From NCBI GenBank assembly GCA_013043945.1, contig JABEUW010000201.1, forward strand, positions 1 to 24,880: DNA of 24,880 bases, in the 5' to 3' direction. How positions within the stretch are numbered: position 1 is the first letter of the stretch; each line of letters opens with the position of its first letter. This document shows positions 1-7,965 of the stretch, piece by piece. A program made the translations under genes and the position numbers. The notes below the pieces were generated by a model. It was not told the origin of the DNA. It did not search any database and saw only the letters and a program-made list of their open reading frames with translations. Source of the DNA: Vulcanimicrobiota bacterium (GTDB lineage: Bacteria > Vulcanimicrobiota > Vulcanimicrobiia > Vulcanimicrobiales > Vulcanimicrobiaceae).

Positions 1-170
1 CCGAGTAGCCGCCCGCAGGCGGCGTATCGAGGGCGGTTTGTCAGCCCGAGTAGCCGCCCGCAGGCGGCGTATCGAGGGCGGGTTCCGGCGCCTCGATACG
101 GCGCTTGCAGCGCCTACTCGGCGTGACAACTCCGGTACTCGGCGCTTGCAGCGCCTACTCGGCGTGACAG
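1..170. repeat. Cluster of four REP-like hairpin repeats, two per orientation
   Basis: Two identical 36-base copies lie at 1-36 and 46-81. Each reads CCGAGTAG, then an inverted repeat (GCCGCC, CGCA, GGCGGC), then a tail CGTATCGAGG. Two copies in the opposite orientation follow: 91-127 (complete, starting CCTCGATACG and ending CTACTCGG plus CGTGAC) and about 135-167 (lacking the CCTCGATACG arm). In these the stem is GGCGC with loop TTGCA and GCGCC, so both sides of the stem changed together while the outer arms stayed conserved. The facing arrangement resembles bacterial REP/BIME elements. The cluster begins 24 bases past the arginase stop and could act as a terminator or mRNA-stabilising structure for that operon. 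It may continue beyond the left edge. No REP-associated transposase is in the window. Confidence 0.8.
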
Positions 171-193
171 ATCCGCCTCTGGCGAAAATGCCG

Positions 194-1081
194 CTACAAA
201 ATCGACTGTCCGAGCGCCGAGCAGATAAGCCCGACCGCGAGCGCCGCCGTCTGATTGCGATGGTCGAGGATCGGATTGATCTCGACCATCTCGAGCGAAC
301 CGACCTGCCCGCTCGCCGCAAGCATCTCCATAATTAAGTGCGCTTCGCGGAAACTCAAACCGCCCTTCACGGTGGTACCGGTTCCGGGCGCTTCGCTTGG
401 ATCGATACCGTCCATATCGAACGAGATGTGAATCGGCCCGGCCAACCCGGCAATTGCAATCGCTTCATCCATAATGCGCGAGATGCCGAGCCGATCGACG
501 TCGGTCATCGTGAACGCGCGCACGCCCGACTCGCGCAAGTTTCTCTTTTCCACGGCATCGACGTCGCGCAGGCCGATCTGCACCGTCCGCGCGCGGTCGG
601 CGTAGCCGTTTTCCAGAGCGAACCAGAGCGGCATGCCGTGAACGTTTCCGGTCGGCGAGGTTTTCGGGCTATTGATATCGCTATGCGCGTCGATCCACAC
701 GATTCCCGGCGCAGCATCGCGCGCGCGCGTCAGCCCCGCGAGCGTGCCCATCGCAATGGAATGGTCGCCGCCGAGTACAATCGGAAAACTCTTTTCGGCG
801 AGAATCCGTTCGACGATTCCGGCGAGCTCGGCACAGACGGCTTCAATCGTATCGAGGTATTTCGCGTGGGTATCGCTCACCGCCAACGATTCGCGGATCG
901 GCACGTGCAGATTTCCGCGGTCCTCTATCTGTGCGACGCCGATAGCGCGCAATTTCTCGTGCAGGCGTGCGTATCGAACCGCCGATGGCCCCATGTCGAC
1001 GCCGCGGCGGCTAGCGCCTAAATCCATCGGGACGCCGACGATATCGACGCGTTCGCGCATCGCTCGCTCCGCGGCGATCAT
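194..1081 (-). CDS. rocF: Arginase
   Basis: The 295-residue product is a manganese arginase (ureohydrolase fold) that hydrolyses L-arginine to ornithine and urea in the cytoplasm. All metal-ligand motifs are visible: GGDHS (His107), WIDAHSDIN (Asp131, His133, Asp135) and SFDMDGIDP (Asp222, Asp224). The stretch TSPTGNVHGMP after the second motif is the arginase hallmark and separates it from agmatinases. Length matches the family (about 300). I chose the ATG at 1081: it overlaps the DUF5069 stop as ATGA and is preceded by a strong AAAGGAGG. The reading frame stays open to 1213, but that extra stretch is arginine-rich and lies inside the upstream gene. It is second in a two-gene minus-strand operon and is followed by the hairpin repeat cluster. 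Confidence 0.93.
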   Translation of the reverse strand: MIAAERAMRERVDIVGVPMDLGASRRGVDMGPSAVRYARLHEKLRAIGVAQIEDRGNLHVPIRESLAVSDTHAKYLDTIEAVCAELAGIVERILAEKSFPIVLGGDHSIAMGTLAGLTRARDAAPGIVWIDAHSDINSPKTSPTGNVHGMPLWFALENGYADRARTVQIGLRDVDAVEKRNLRESGVRAFTMTDVDRLGISRIMDEAIAIAGLAGPIHISFDMDGIDPSEAPGTGTTVKGGLSFREAHLIMEMLAASGQVGSLEMVEINPILDHRNQTAALAVGLICSALGQSIL

Positions 1082-1536
1082 AATGCCTCCTTTGCGGCGT
1101 TCTTCCGCACGGCGCGCAGCCCGCCGGCCACGAGCCCATAGAGCGCTCGAATCGGCGCGCGCACGGGAGCGAGCGGCCCGTCGATATAGCCGTCGTCGAA
1201 ATCGAGCATCCACGTCAGCGGCCGAAAAACCGGCGGGAGCGGTCGGCTCGTCCAGCGCCGCGCGCGCGCGACGCCCTCGGGGAAGCGCGCTTCGAGTGCC
1301 GCGAGGACCGCAGCGTCGTCGGGCGCGGATTTCACGATCTGCGTGAACGTCGGATAATCGGTTCCCAGAATGCGCAGGAGATTTTCGTCCCCGGGGCTCT
1401 GCCCGTACAGGTAACTACCGAGGCGCCCGGCGAGCGCGGCCCGTGCCTTGTCGATGATGCGCGGCAACCAGCGAATGCCGCCGAGCTCGTCGCTCCATCG
1501 GCGCGGGGGAGCGAGCGTCAGGTCGATCGTTTCCAT
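1078..1536 (-). CDS. DUF5069 family protein
   Basis: This 152-residue cytoplasmic protein has no signal peptide or membrane segment. It matches my recollection of the DUF5069 family: an N-terminal LAPPRRWSDELGGI segment, then WLPRIIDKARA, LGSYLYGQSPGDENLLRI and a downstream half with TWMLDFDDGYI. The biochemical role of the family is unknown. The ATG at 1536 is supported by GAGGAG four bases upstream; the longer frame to 1788 would run into the divergent transporter gene and reads as low-complexity shadow. Its TGA overlaps the arginase ATG, so the two are probably translationally coupled, which hints at a link to arginine or nitrogen metabolism. That link is inference only. Confidence 0.8.
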   Translation of the reverse strand: METIDLTLAPPRRWSDELGGIRWLPRIIDKARAALAGRLGSYLYGQSPGDENLLRILGTDYPTFTQIVKSAPDDAAVLAALEARFPEGVARARRWTSRPLPPVFRPLTWMLDFDDGYIDGPLAPVRAPIRALYGLVAGGLRAVRKNAAKEAL

Positions 1537-1594
1537 ATCGCTCCTCGCTTCTCGACGCAGGCGCGCGCCTCCGTCCGTCGTAGCAGGGCAACGA

Positions 1595-2611
1595 ATGAGA
1601 ATCCTCGCTCGCGCGCTCTCGGCCTGCGCCCTCGCGGCACTCGTCGTTGCGTGCGCGCCGAGCACGGAGCGGGGGCGCGGCCTCTCGCTGGGGATGGTCA
1701 CCGATATCGGCGGACTCGGCGATAAATCGTTTAACGATTCGGCGTATCGCGGACTACTGTTCGCGCACCGCACGCTCGGAGCGCGCATTTCGGTGTTGCA
1801 ATCGCGCTCCGCAGCCGATTACCAACCCAATCTCGAAGCGCTCGCCAACGAGCGCTTTTCGGTGATCTATGCGATCGGTTTCCTCATGAGTAAGGACCTC
1901 GACCAAATCGCGCGCGACCATCCGCACACCCACTTCGCGATCGTCGATGCGGTCGTCGACGAACCGAACGTCGTTTCGATCACCTTCCGCGAGCAGGACG
2001 GTTCGTTTCTCGCCGGGGCGCTCGCCGCGATGATGAGCGCGACGAAGCACATCGCCTTTCTCGGCGGTCAAGATATCCCGCTGCTGCATAAATTCGAAGC
2101 CGGGTATATCGCCGGAGCGCGCGAGATCGACCCACACATAAAAGTCGACGCGAAATACATCGGCAGTTTCGACGACGTCGCCGCTGGCAAAGAACTCGCC
2201 GACGTCGAACTGAACGACGGCGCCGACATTCTGTATGCCGCCGCCGGAAAGGCCGGAATGGGGGCGATCGAAGCCGTGCAAACGCGCCCCGGCGCGTATG
2301 CGATCGGCGTCGATTCGAACCAAGACGGCCTCGCCCCGGGGAAAGTCCTCACTTCGATGGTGAAACGCGTCAACGTTGCGGTCTTCGACGTAGCGAAGGC
2401 CTATCGGGACGGCAAACCCATGCACGGACACGTGGTCTTCGGTTTGCGCGAGGGCGGCGTCTCGCTGACGCATTTCAAATACACGCGTGCGAAGATCGGG
2501 CCCGCACGCCTCGCGCGCTTGGCGCGCATCCGGGCCGCGATCGTCGACGGACGCATCGTTCCGCCGGCGACGCTCCGCGCGCTCGCGGCGTTCAAACCGG
2601 TGGCGCTCTGA
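1595..2611 (+). CDS. BMP-family substrate-binding lipoprotein of an ABC importer
   Basis: The 338-residue product is a periplasmic or surface solute-binding protein of the BMP/PnrA family, whose characterised members bind purine nucleosides. The N-terminus MRILARALSACALAALVVAC is a lipoprotein signal with lipobox VVAC and lipidated Cys20. Family landmarks follow: GGLGDKSFNDSAYRGL near residue 40, ITFREQDGSFLAGALAA, IAFLGGQDIPLLHKFEAGY and YAIGVDSNQDGLAPGKVLTS. The ATG at 1595 is chosen because it places the signal peptide at the start; the frame is open further upstream but that stretch is not signal-like. It heads a string of tightly overlapping genes. The ATPase and two permeases that follow complete the importer. 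Only 58 bases separate it from the divergent DUF5069 gene, so the promoters must lie there or overlap coding sequence. Confidence 0.9.
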   Translation: MRILARALSACALAALVVACAPSTERGRGLSLGMVTDIGGLGDKSFNDSAYRGLLFAHRTLGARISVLQSRSAADYQPNLEALANERFSVIYAIGFLMSKDLDQIARDHPHTHFAIVDAVVDEPNVVSITFREQDGSFLAGALAAMMSATKHIAFLGGQDIPLLHKFEAGYIAGAREIDPHIKVDAKYIGSFDDVAAGKELADVELNDGADILYAAAGKAGMGAIEAVQTRPGAYAIGVDSNQDGLAPGKVLTSMVKRVNVAVFDVAKAYRDGKPMHGHVVFGLREGGVSLTHFKYTRAKIGPARLARLARIRAAIVDGRIVPPATLRALAAFKPVAL

Positions 2612-4005
2612 ACGGCTCGCTGCGCCTTCGCGGCATCTCGAAGCGCTACGACCGCTTGCAGGTGCTCGACGACGTCGATCTCACTTGCGAGGCCGGCGAA
2701 ATCCACGCCTTGGTCGGCGAAAACGGAGCCGGGAAATCGACGCTCGCCGCGATCGCGGCGGGTGAAATTGCCGCAGACGCCGGAACGATCGAACGGAGCG
2801 GGCGTATCGGCCTCGTGCACCAACACTTCGCGCTCATCGACCGTTTGCGCGTGTGGGAGAACGTCGTTCTCGGGCACGAACCGCAGCGCGGAGGCACGAT
2901 CGATCGCGGCGCGGCATGCGCGTTCGTGCGCGAGCTCGGGGAACGATACGGCCTCGAGGTCGATCCGGAGGCGGTGGTCGAAACGCTTCCCGTCGGCATC
3001 CGCCAGCGCGTCGAACTCTTGCGCGAGCTCGCGCGCGACCCCGGCATTCTGATTCTCGACGAACCGACTGCTGCGCTCTCGCCGAGCGAAGTGGAGCGAC
3101 TCTTCGGAACGATCGCGCTGTTGACGCAACGCGGCGTCGGCGTTCTCGTCATCACGCACAAACTCGACGAAGTGTTCGCGCACGCCCGGCGCGTTACGGT
3201 CCTGCGGCGCGGCCGCGTGGTGGAGGAACGGCCGATCTCCGCGACCACGCGCGAACAGGTCGCGCGCGCGATGATCGGCGGGGAGATCCCCGCAATTCCC
3301 GAGCGCGAACCGACTCACGGGGCGATCGCCGTGCGGGTGAGCGGCCTCGCCGTTCCGGGAGCGATCGAGAACCTCTCGTTACAGATCGCCGCCGGCGAGA
3401 TCCTCGGCATAGCCGGCGTGGAGGGAAACGGGCAGAGCGCGCTCGCCGACGCTCTCGCTGGTTTAACCGCGTATCGCGGCACGATCGAACGCCCGCACTC
3501 CATCGGGGTCATCCCGCAAGATCGCTTGCTCGAAGCGGTGATCCCGAATTGGTCGTTGCTCGAAAATGTAATGCTCGGGCGCGAACGTGCGACGAGCGCC
3601 AAAGCCTCGTGGCGCATCGACCGCGCCGCGGCGCGCGCGCAGTGCGCGGCGATCGTCGAACGCTTCGACGTCCGTGCCGCGAGTATCGACGCGACGTTAT
3701 CGACGCTCTCGGGCGGGAACCAACAAAAGCTCGTCGTCGGGCGCGCGCTCGTCGACAACCCGGCGTTCGTTATCGCCTACAATCCGACGCGCGGCATCGA
3801 TATCGGCGCAACCGCGACGGTCCACACCGAGTTGCTCGCGGCCCGCAATCGCGGCGCTGCGATCTTGCTGATCTCCTTCGAACTCGACGAACTCTTCGCA
3901 CTCTCCGATCGCATTTTGGTGATGACGCGAGGAGCGTTGCGCGGCGAGTTCTCCGAACGTCGTTTCGATCGCGAAGCGATCGGACGATTGATGGTGAGCG
4001 CGTGA
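2608..4005 (+). CDS. Sugar/nucleoside-type ABC transporter ATPase with two nucleotide-binding domains
   Basis: The 465-residue product is a tandem NBD ATPase of the NupO/YufO/RbsA type that powers the nucleoside-class importer. NBD1 has Walker A GENGAGKST (about residue 37), Q-loop LVHQHF, signature-like VGIRQRVELL (about 129) and Walker B ILILDEP (about 147). NBD2 has a degenerate Walker A GVEGNGQSA (about 270) and signature LSGGNQQK (about 367), followed by VIAYNPTRGIDIG in place of a normal Walker B, which is usual for the second domain here. No ATG, GTG or TTG precedes the first beta-strand. The first standard start, TTG 2656, would delete LRLRGISKRY. I placed the start at CTG 2608, overlapping the upstream TGA; CTG 2620 is also possible. 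The stop overlaps the next GTG by 4 bp. Confidence 0.9.
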   Translation: MNGSLRLRGISKRYDRLQVLDDVDLTCEAGEIHALVGENGAGKSTLAAIAAGEIAADAGTIERSGRIGLVHQHFALIDRLRVWENVVLGHEPQRGGTIDRGAACAFVRELGERYGLEVDPEAVVETLPVGIRQRVELLRELARDPGILILDEPTAALSPSEVERLFGTIALLTQRGVGVLVITHKLDEVFAHARRVTVLRRGRVVEERPISATTREQVARAMIGGEIPAIPEREPTHGAIAVRVSGLAVPGAIENLSLQIAAGEILGIAGVEGNGQSALADALAGLTAYRGTIERPHSIGVIPQDRLLEAVIPNWSLLENVMLGRERATSAKASWRIDRAAARAQCAAIVERFDVRAASIDATLSTLSGGNQQKLVVGRALVDNPAFVIAYNPTRGIDIGATATVHTELLAARNRGAAILLISFELDELFALSDRILVMTRGALRGEFSERRFDREAIGRLMVSA

Positions 4006-5018
4006 ACCGCGAGAGCGCGAAAGCACTCGCGATCGGTACCCTCGGCGTCGCCGCAGCGATGTCGCTCGCGATGGTCGCTTCGCACGTCTCGCCGATCGTC
4101 GGGTTCAACGCCTTCTTTTACGGCGCGTTCGGCGGCAAGCAAGAGATCGCCGAGACGCTCGCGAGTACGACGGCGCTGCTCTTTCCCGCACTCGGCATCG
4201 CGATCGCTTTTCGCGCCGGGCTGTTCAACATCGGTGCGGAGGGACAACTGCTCATCGGCGGGCTGCTCGCGGGCTGGATCGGGACGCGAATCGACGTACC
4301 GCCGGCGATCGCCATCGCGGCGATCTTCCTCGCCGGCGCGATCGGCGGCGCGCTCTGGGGTGCGATTGCCGGATGGTTGAAAGCGGCGCGCGATGCCAAC
4401 GAAGTGATCTCGACGCTCATGCTCAATTTCATTGCCGCATCGCTCGCACTCTATCTCGTCACCGGGCCGTTGCGCGCCCCCGATGCAGCGGGCCCCGAAC
4501 TCTCGCTCCTCCCGCATGCCTACTGGCTTCCGACGCTGCTCTCGCATACGCGCGCCACGATCGCGTTGCCGATCGCGCTGCTTGCGGCATTCGCGCTGCG
4601 TTACGTGCTCGATTCGACGTGGTTCGGTTATCGTTTACGCGCCGCGGGCGAAGCGCCCGAAGCGGCGCGGCGCGCCGGAATATCGTTGCCGCGCGTCGCG
4701 CTCTGGGCGATGGCGTGGTCGGGAGCGCTCGCGGGCATGGGCGGAGCGGCGCTCGTTGCAGGCGAGCTGCACCGTTTTAACACGCAGCTCTCTCCAGGCT
4801 ACGGATTCATCGCCATCGCCGTCGCGCTCGTCGGCGGCCTCGAACCGCTGACGATCTGCATTGCGGCGCTCGCGTTCGGCGCGCTGGAATCGGGCGGCCT
4901 CGCCTTGCAGGCGGCGGCCGCCGTTCCGAAGGATGCAATCCACGTGATCGAAGGTTTGCTGGTCTTCGCACTCGCGGCGCGGCGCTATCTCGGCGCGCGG
5001 GGAGCGGGCGCACGATGA
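4002..5018 (+). CDS. ABC transporter permease, nucleoside/branched-chain type (first)
   Basis: This 338-residue integral membrane protein belongs to the BPD_transp_2 permease class paired with BMP lipoproteins (YufP/NupP-like). It is rich in hydrophobic segments, about eight to ten, starting with ALAIGTLGVAAAMSLAMVAS. The family signature is IAFRAGLFNIGAEGQLLIGG near residues 65-85, followed by ANEVISTLMLNFIA. The GTG start at 4002 overlaps the ATPase TGA (GTGA). The same frame is open far upstream to 2853, but that part is a frame-shadow of the ATPase gene and was discarded. The stop overlaps the second permease by 4 bp (ATGA). The two permeases would form a heterodimeric channel. Confidence 0.9.
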   Translation: MNRESAKALAIGTLGVAAAMSLAMVASHVSPIVGFNAFFYGAFGGKQEIAETLASTTALLFPALGIAIAFRAGLFNIGAEGQLLIGGLLAGWIGTRIDVPPAIAIAAIFLAGAIGGALWGAIAGWLKAARDANEVISTLMLNFIAASLALYLVTGPLRAPDAAGPELSLLPHAYWLPTLLSHTRATIALPIALLAAFALRYVLDSTWFGYRLRAAGEAPEAARRAGISLPRVALWAMAWSGALAGMGGAALVAGELHRFNTQLSPGYGFIAIAVALVGGLEPLTICIAALAFGALESGGLALQAAAAVPKDAIHVIEGLLVFALAARRYLGARGAGAR

Positions 5019-5881
5019 CGCTCTCGCTCGTCCTCTCGCTCCTCGCGCTCGCATTGGTTCGCGGAACGCCGATTCTGCTTGCGGCGCTCGGAGGCGTTCT
5101 CTCCGAACGCGCCGGTATCGTCAATATTGCGTTGGAAGGTGAGATGACCGCCGGCGCATTTGCCGCGGCGCTGCTCTCGTACTTCACGCGCGACCCGTGG
5201 ATCGGTGCGATCGGCGGCGTTGCAGTCGGCGCGGCGGTGGGATTCGCGCTCGGCTTCGCCGCAACGCGGTGGCGCGTCGATCAAATCGTCGCGGGGATGG
5301 GCATCAACCTCATCTGCACCGGCGGAGCGGCGTTCGGCTTGATTTACGTCTTCAATCAAGCGGGCGTCACGCCGCAGGTCCCGGCGATCAATCAAGCGCT
5401 CTGGCCGATGGTCGTGCTGGGCATCGCGCTCGCCGCGGCGTTGCAGTGGGCGATCGCGCGCACGCCTATCGGCCTGCGCTTGCGTGCCTGCGGCGAAAAT
5501 CCGCACGCCGCTCGCGCGGCCGGTATCGACCCGCTCGCCGTTCGGCTCTACGCCAGCGCGATCGCGGGCGGGCTCGCCGGGCTCGGCGGCGTCTTTCTCG
5601 CGCTCGGCGAACTCAATCTCTATTCCGACGGCATGATCGCCGGGCGCGGGTTCATCGCCCTCGCCGCCGTAATCTTTGGAAGGTGGACGCCGATCGGGGC
5701 CGCCGGCGTTGCACTGATTTTCGGTCTGCTCGAAGCATTGCAGTTCGCGCTTCAGGGAAATATCGCATGGCTGCCGAGCGATTTTCTCCAAGCGTTGCCC
5801 TATATCGCCGCACTTCTCGCGTTGCTCGGTGCGAGCGGACGCTACCGCCCACCCGCCGCCGAAGGGAAACCCTATCCATGA
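5015..5881 (+). CDS. ABC transporter permease, nucleoside/branched-chain type (second)
   Basis: The 288-residue product is the second permease of the importer (YufQ/NupQ-like, BPD_transp_2). It begins with a hydrophobic segment, then carries the signature LSERAGIVNIALEGEMTAGA around residues 29-48, VDQIVAGMGINLICTG, and the loop RLRACGENPHAARAAGI, which in this class contacts the ATPase. It is shorter than the first permease, as usual for the pair. ATG 5015 overlaps the preceding TGA, and its own TGA (5879-5881) overlaps the next gene's ATG. With the lipoprotein, ATPase and first permease it gives a complete importer; substrate assignment as nucleosides is inferred from the family. Confidence 0.9.
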   Translation: MTLSLVLSLLALALVRGTPILLAALGGVLSERAGIVNIALEGEMTAGAFAAALLSYFTRDPWIGAIGGVAVGAAVGFALGFAATRWRVDQIVAGMGINLICTGGAAFGLIYVFNQAGVTPQVPAINQALWPMVVLGIALAAALQWAIARTPIGLRLRACGENPHAARAAGIDPLAVRLYASAIAGGLAGLGGVFLALGELNLYSDGMIAGRGFIALAAVIFGRWTPIGAAGVALIFGLLEALQFALQGNIAWLPSDFLQALPYIAALLALLGASGRYRPPAAEGKPYP

Positions 5882-6876
5882 TGTATCCGCGCATCTTTAT
5901 CGTCGCCGCCCTCGCCGCATCGCTCGCCTGGATCGGCGCGTCTCCCTGCGCCGCCGCGATCCCACCGCCGATGCGCGGGCTACGCGACTCCCTTCGTTCG
6001 CTCGCACGATCGAGCGACGCCAACGTCGGCATCGCCGTCGAAGATCTCGCGACAGGCGCGGTCACGGGATACAATCTCAACCGTTCGATGCCCGCAGCAT
6101 CGACGATAAAAATTCCCGTGATGATCGAAGTCTTCCGGCAGATGGCGCGCGGGCGCTTTTCCCTGACGCACGTCATGCATCTACGCGCCGGAGATCGCGA
6201 TTACGGCTCCGGCGATCTCGCGTACGCGCCGCTCGGAGCCTCGGTCACCGTCAAAGAGCTCCTTTCCAAAATGATCGACATCAGCGATAACACCGCCGCG
6301 AATATGTTGATTCGGCTCGTCGGCCGACGACGTATCAACGCGGCGATGCGAGCCTATGGGTGCCACCACACCTACCTTCGGACGGCGATCCGCACCGACG
6401 TTTCCTCGGTCGAAACGAACTTGCGCACGACGCCGCTCGATATGCTGACGTTATTGGTTCGCATGGCGCACGGGAAGCTGGTCGACACATGGTCCTCGCA
6501 CGCCATGCTCGAGATCCTCGCCCATCAAGAGATCGATACGTTGCTTCCCGAACCGCTCCCCGACGGCACGACGATCGCCCATAAAACCGGTTCGTTACAC
6601 GACGTCATGGCCGACGTCGGTATCGTCTACGAACCCGGAGCGCCCTTTGCCATCGCGGCGATGACCAGCGGTTTGCCCGACCCGCAACTCGGACGCGATA
6701 TCGTGCGCCGTGCATCGTTGCTGAGTTTCAACGCGATGGCCGAACTCGCCGAAGTGCGCGCGTCGTTGGGGCTTCCCAACCGGCTCGCCGATATCATCAC
6801 TCCCGCCGCGATTCCCGAAGCGCCCGACGTGCGCTACTGGACGGGCCAGGCACTCGCCGCCGGCAGCGGCGGATAG
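5878..6876 (+). CDS. Class-A beta-lactamase-like secreted serine hydrolase
   Basis: The 332-residue product has a cleavable signal peptide (MMYPRIFIVAALAASLAWIG, probable cleavage after ASPCAAA). The penicillin-recognising serine fold motifs are in order: STIK (Ser75, Lys78), SDN (136-138) and KTG (236-238). The segment between SDN and KTG is short in the omega-loop region. I see no ExxLN element equivalent to Glu166, the deacylating residue of true class A beta-lactamases; the only nearby glutamate, Glu179 in VETNLRTTP, sits where the later TTP stretch aligns. It may therefore be a peptidoglycan peptidase or other serine hydrolase rather than a resistance enzyme. ATG 5878 overlaps the permease stop; ATG 5881 is the alternative. 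It is fully embedded in the transporter operon, so peptides or cell-wall fragments may be relevant to that transporter. Confidence 0.82.
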   Translation: MMYPRIFIVAALAASLAWIGASPCAAAIPPPMRGLRDSLRSLARSSDANVGIAVEDLATGAVTGYNLNRSMPAASTIKIPVMIEVFRQMARGRFSLTHVMHLRAGDRDYGSGDLAYAPLGASVTVKELLSKMIDISDNTAANMLIRLVGRRRINAAMRAYGCHHTYLRTAIRTDVSSVETNLRTTPLDMLTLLVRMAHGKLVDTWSSHAMLEILAHQEIDTLLPEPLPDGTTIAHKTGSLHDVMADVGIVYEPGAPFAIAAMTSGLPDPQLGRDIVRRASLLSFNAMAELAEVRASLGLPNRLADIITPAAIPEAPDVRYWTGQALAAGSGG

Positions 6877-6891
6877 CGCGAGTCGTTCTCG

Positions 6892-7614
6892 GTGCGATTG
6901 CGCGACGTCGCCATCTTCATTCTCGATGTCGAGACGACCGGTATCGATCCCAAGAAAAGCCACCTCTGCGAGATCGGCATCGAACGGTGGTTACCGCCCG
7001 CGTATTCCGGGCCGATCGACCGCATGAAATGGTCGAGTTTGGTACGCCCTCCTCGCCCCATTCCGCCTGCGGCGTCGGCGATCCACGGCATTTACGATGC
7101 CGACGTCCGCGACGCTCCGTCGCCCGCGGAGGCGCTCGCGACGTTCCACGCATTGGTGCCCGCCGGCTCGCTGGTCGTCGCGCACAACATGGCGTTCGAC
7201 GGAGCGTTCGTCGATCTCGACGGGCGCCATCGGGCGTGCACGCTCCGGCTCGCACAACGCTTGTGGCCGAATGCGCCGTCGCACAAAAACTCCGAACTCG
7301 CGGCCTGGCTCGGCGTAGACGTGGGGAACGAGCCCCTCCATCGTGCGGCGGCCGACGTCGCGGTGACCGGCGGAATCTTTCATCGCATTCTCGTGCGGTT
7401 CGCCGAACTGGAAGGTGGCGCGCCGACGCTCGAGCAGATTTGCCGCTTGTCCTCGCCCGACGAGCCGGTCGAGCGCTTGCCCTTCGGGAAATATCGCGGC
7501 GAGCTTCTCAGCGCCGTACCGATCGACTATCTGCGCTACGCGCGCGACACGTGGCACGATGTCGAACGCGGCATCCGCACGGCGATCCTCGCTGAGATCG
7601 AACGCCGCTCGTAG
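6892..7614 (+). CDS. DnaQ-like 3'-5' exonuclease with C-terminal DUF3820-like segment
   Basis: The 240-residue cytoplasmic protein belongs to the DEDDh exonuclease family. Exo I is FILDVETTG (Asp12, Glu14), Exo II is VAHNMAFDGAF (Asp103) and Exo III is HRAAADVA (His150, Asp155), giving the full DEDDh set. The middle SAIHGIYDADV resembles the linker seen in DNA polymerase III epsilon-type proteins. The C-terminus LPFGKYRGELLSAVPIDYL resembles the DUF3820 motif found attached to such nucleases. The start is GTG 6892, 15 bases after the hydrolase stop, without an obvious strong Shine-Dalgarno. It closes the plus-strand string and its TAG (7612-7614) lies just before the island's left repeat. A role in DNA or RNA proofreading is inferred from the family. 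Confidence 0.85.
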   Translation: MRLRDVAIFILDVETTGIDPKKSHLCEIGIERWLPPAYSGPIDRMKWSSLVRPPRPIPPAASAIHGIYDADVRDAPSPAEALATFHALVPAGSLVVAHNMAFDGAFVDLDGRHRACTLRLAQRLWPNAPSHKNSELAAWLGVDVGNEPLHRAAADVAVTGGIFHRILVRFAELEGGAPTLEQICRLSSPDEPVERLPFGKYRGELLSAVPIDYLRYARDTWHDVERGIRTAILAEIERRS

Positions 7615-7640
7615 GAAGCTACGCCGTGCGATCTCCGTAG

Positions 7641-7668
7641 GTCGGCACGATCCAGCTGCGGTAGCGCG
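7641..7668 (-). repeat. Left copy of 28-bp direct repeat (att-like), displaced aminotransferase 3' end
   Basis: This 28-base block begins GTCGGCACGATCC and ends GGTAGCGCG, identical to 9215-9242. Read on the minus strand it encodes RYRSWIVPT, and the frame continues YGDRTA to TAG at 7621-7619. The flanking bases on both sides differ between the copies, so the identity is confined to this block. Confidence 0.9.
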
Positions 7669-7746
7669 ACATTCATCGTCGGAAATCTCGCAGCGGATAA
7701 TGCGTTATTGGTATTTATTAGAACATAGTCACTGGATCGAACAGCG

Positions 7747-7965
7747 TTAGATCAAACACTCCAAATTCATGGAAAGCTCTACACCGCGAATGGCACTTGC
7801 AACCTCGCCCTCAAAAAGCAGGCCAATTGGAAAAGCATATTTATGGTTGCGGGGCCGTCTTATAGGGTTTCGTCCGGTTGCCCCAAGTGTTCGTTTGTCC
7901 TGGGAACGCGGCATAACTTCGGGGCACACGTCATCGATCATAAACACACAGGGAACTTTACGGCA
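7747..7965 (-). other. Out-of-frame possible C-terminal extension of the island lipoprotein
   Basis: This is an open minus-strand stretch in the frame reached if one A of the A8 tract is skipped. It would add about 75 residues, starting CRKVPCVFMIDDVCPEV and including KYAFPIGLLFEGEVASAI, ending at TAA 7749-7747. The composition looks protein-like (hydrophobic and charged residues alternate, three cysteines near the start). There is no independent good start with a Shine-Dalgarno; the frame itself is open back to 8022. It may be a real tail lost by a frameshift, or chance. The rest of 7615-7746 shows no gene. Confidence 0.35.

Noticed and set aside
1..170. CRISPR array
   Set aside because: Only four copies in mixed orientation, irregular short spacers, each copy itself a strong hairpin, and no cas genes.
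1082..1213. N-terminal extension of arginase
   Set aside because: It is arginine-rich shadow of the DUF5069 gene; the ATG at 1081 has a strong Shine-Dalgarno and stop overlap.
2853..4001. Long arginine-rich frame upstream of the first permease
   Set aside because: It is an out-of-frame shadow of the ABC ATPase with no recognisable domain; high-GC genes commonly leave such open frames.
5197..5877. Extended N-terminus of the beta-lactamase-like protein
   Set aside because: It is an out-of-frame shadow of the second permease; a signal peptide begins at 5878.
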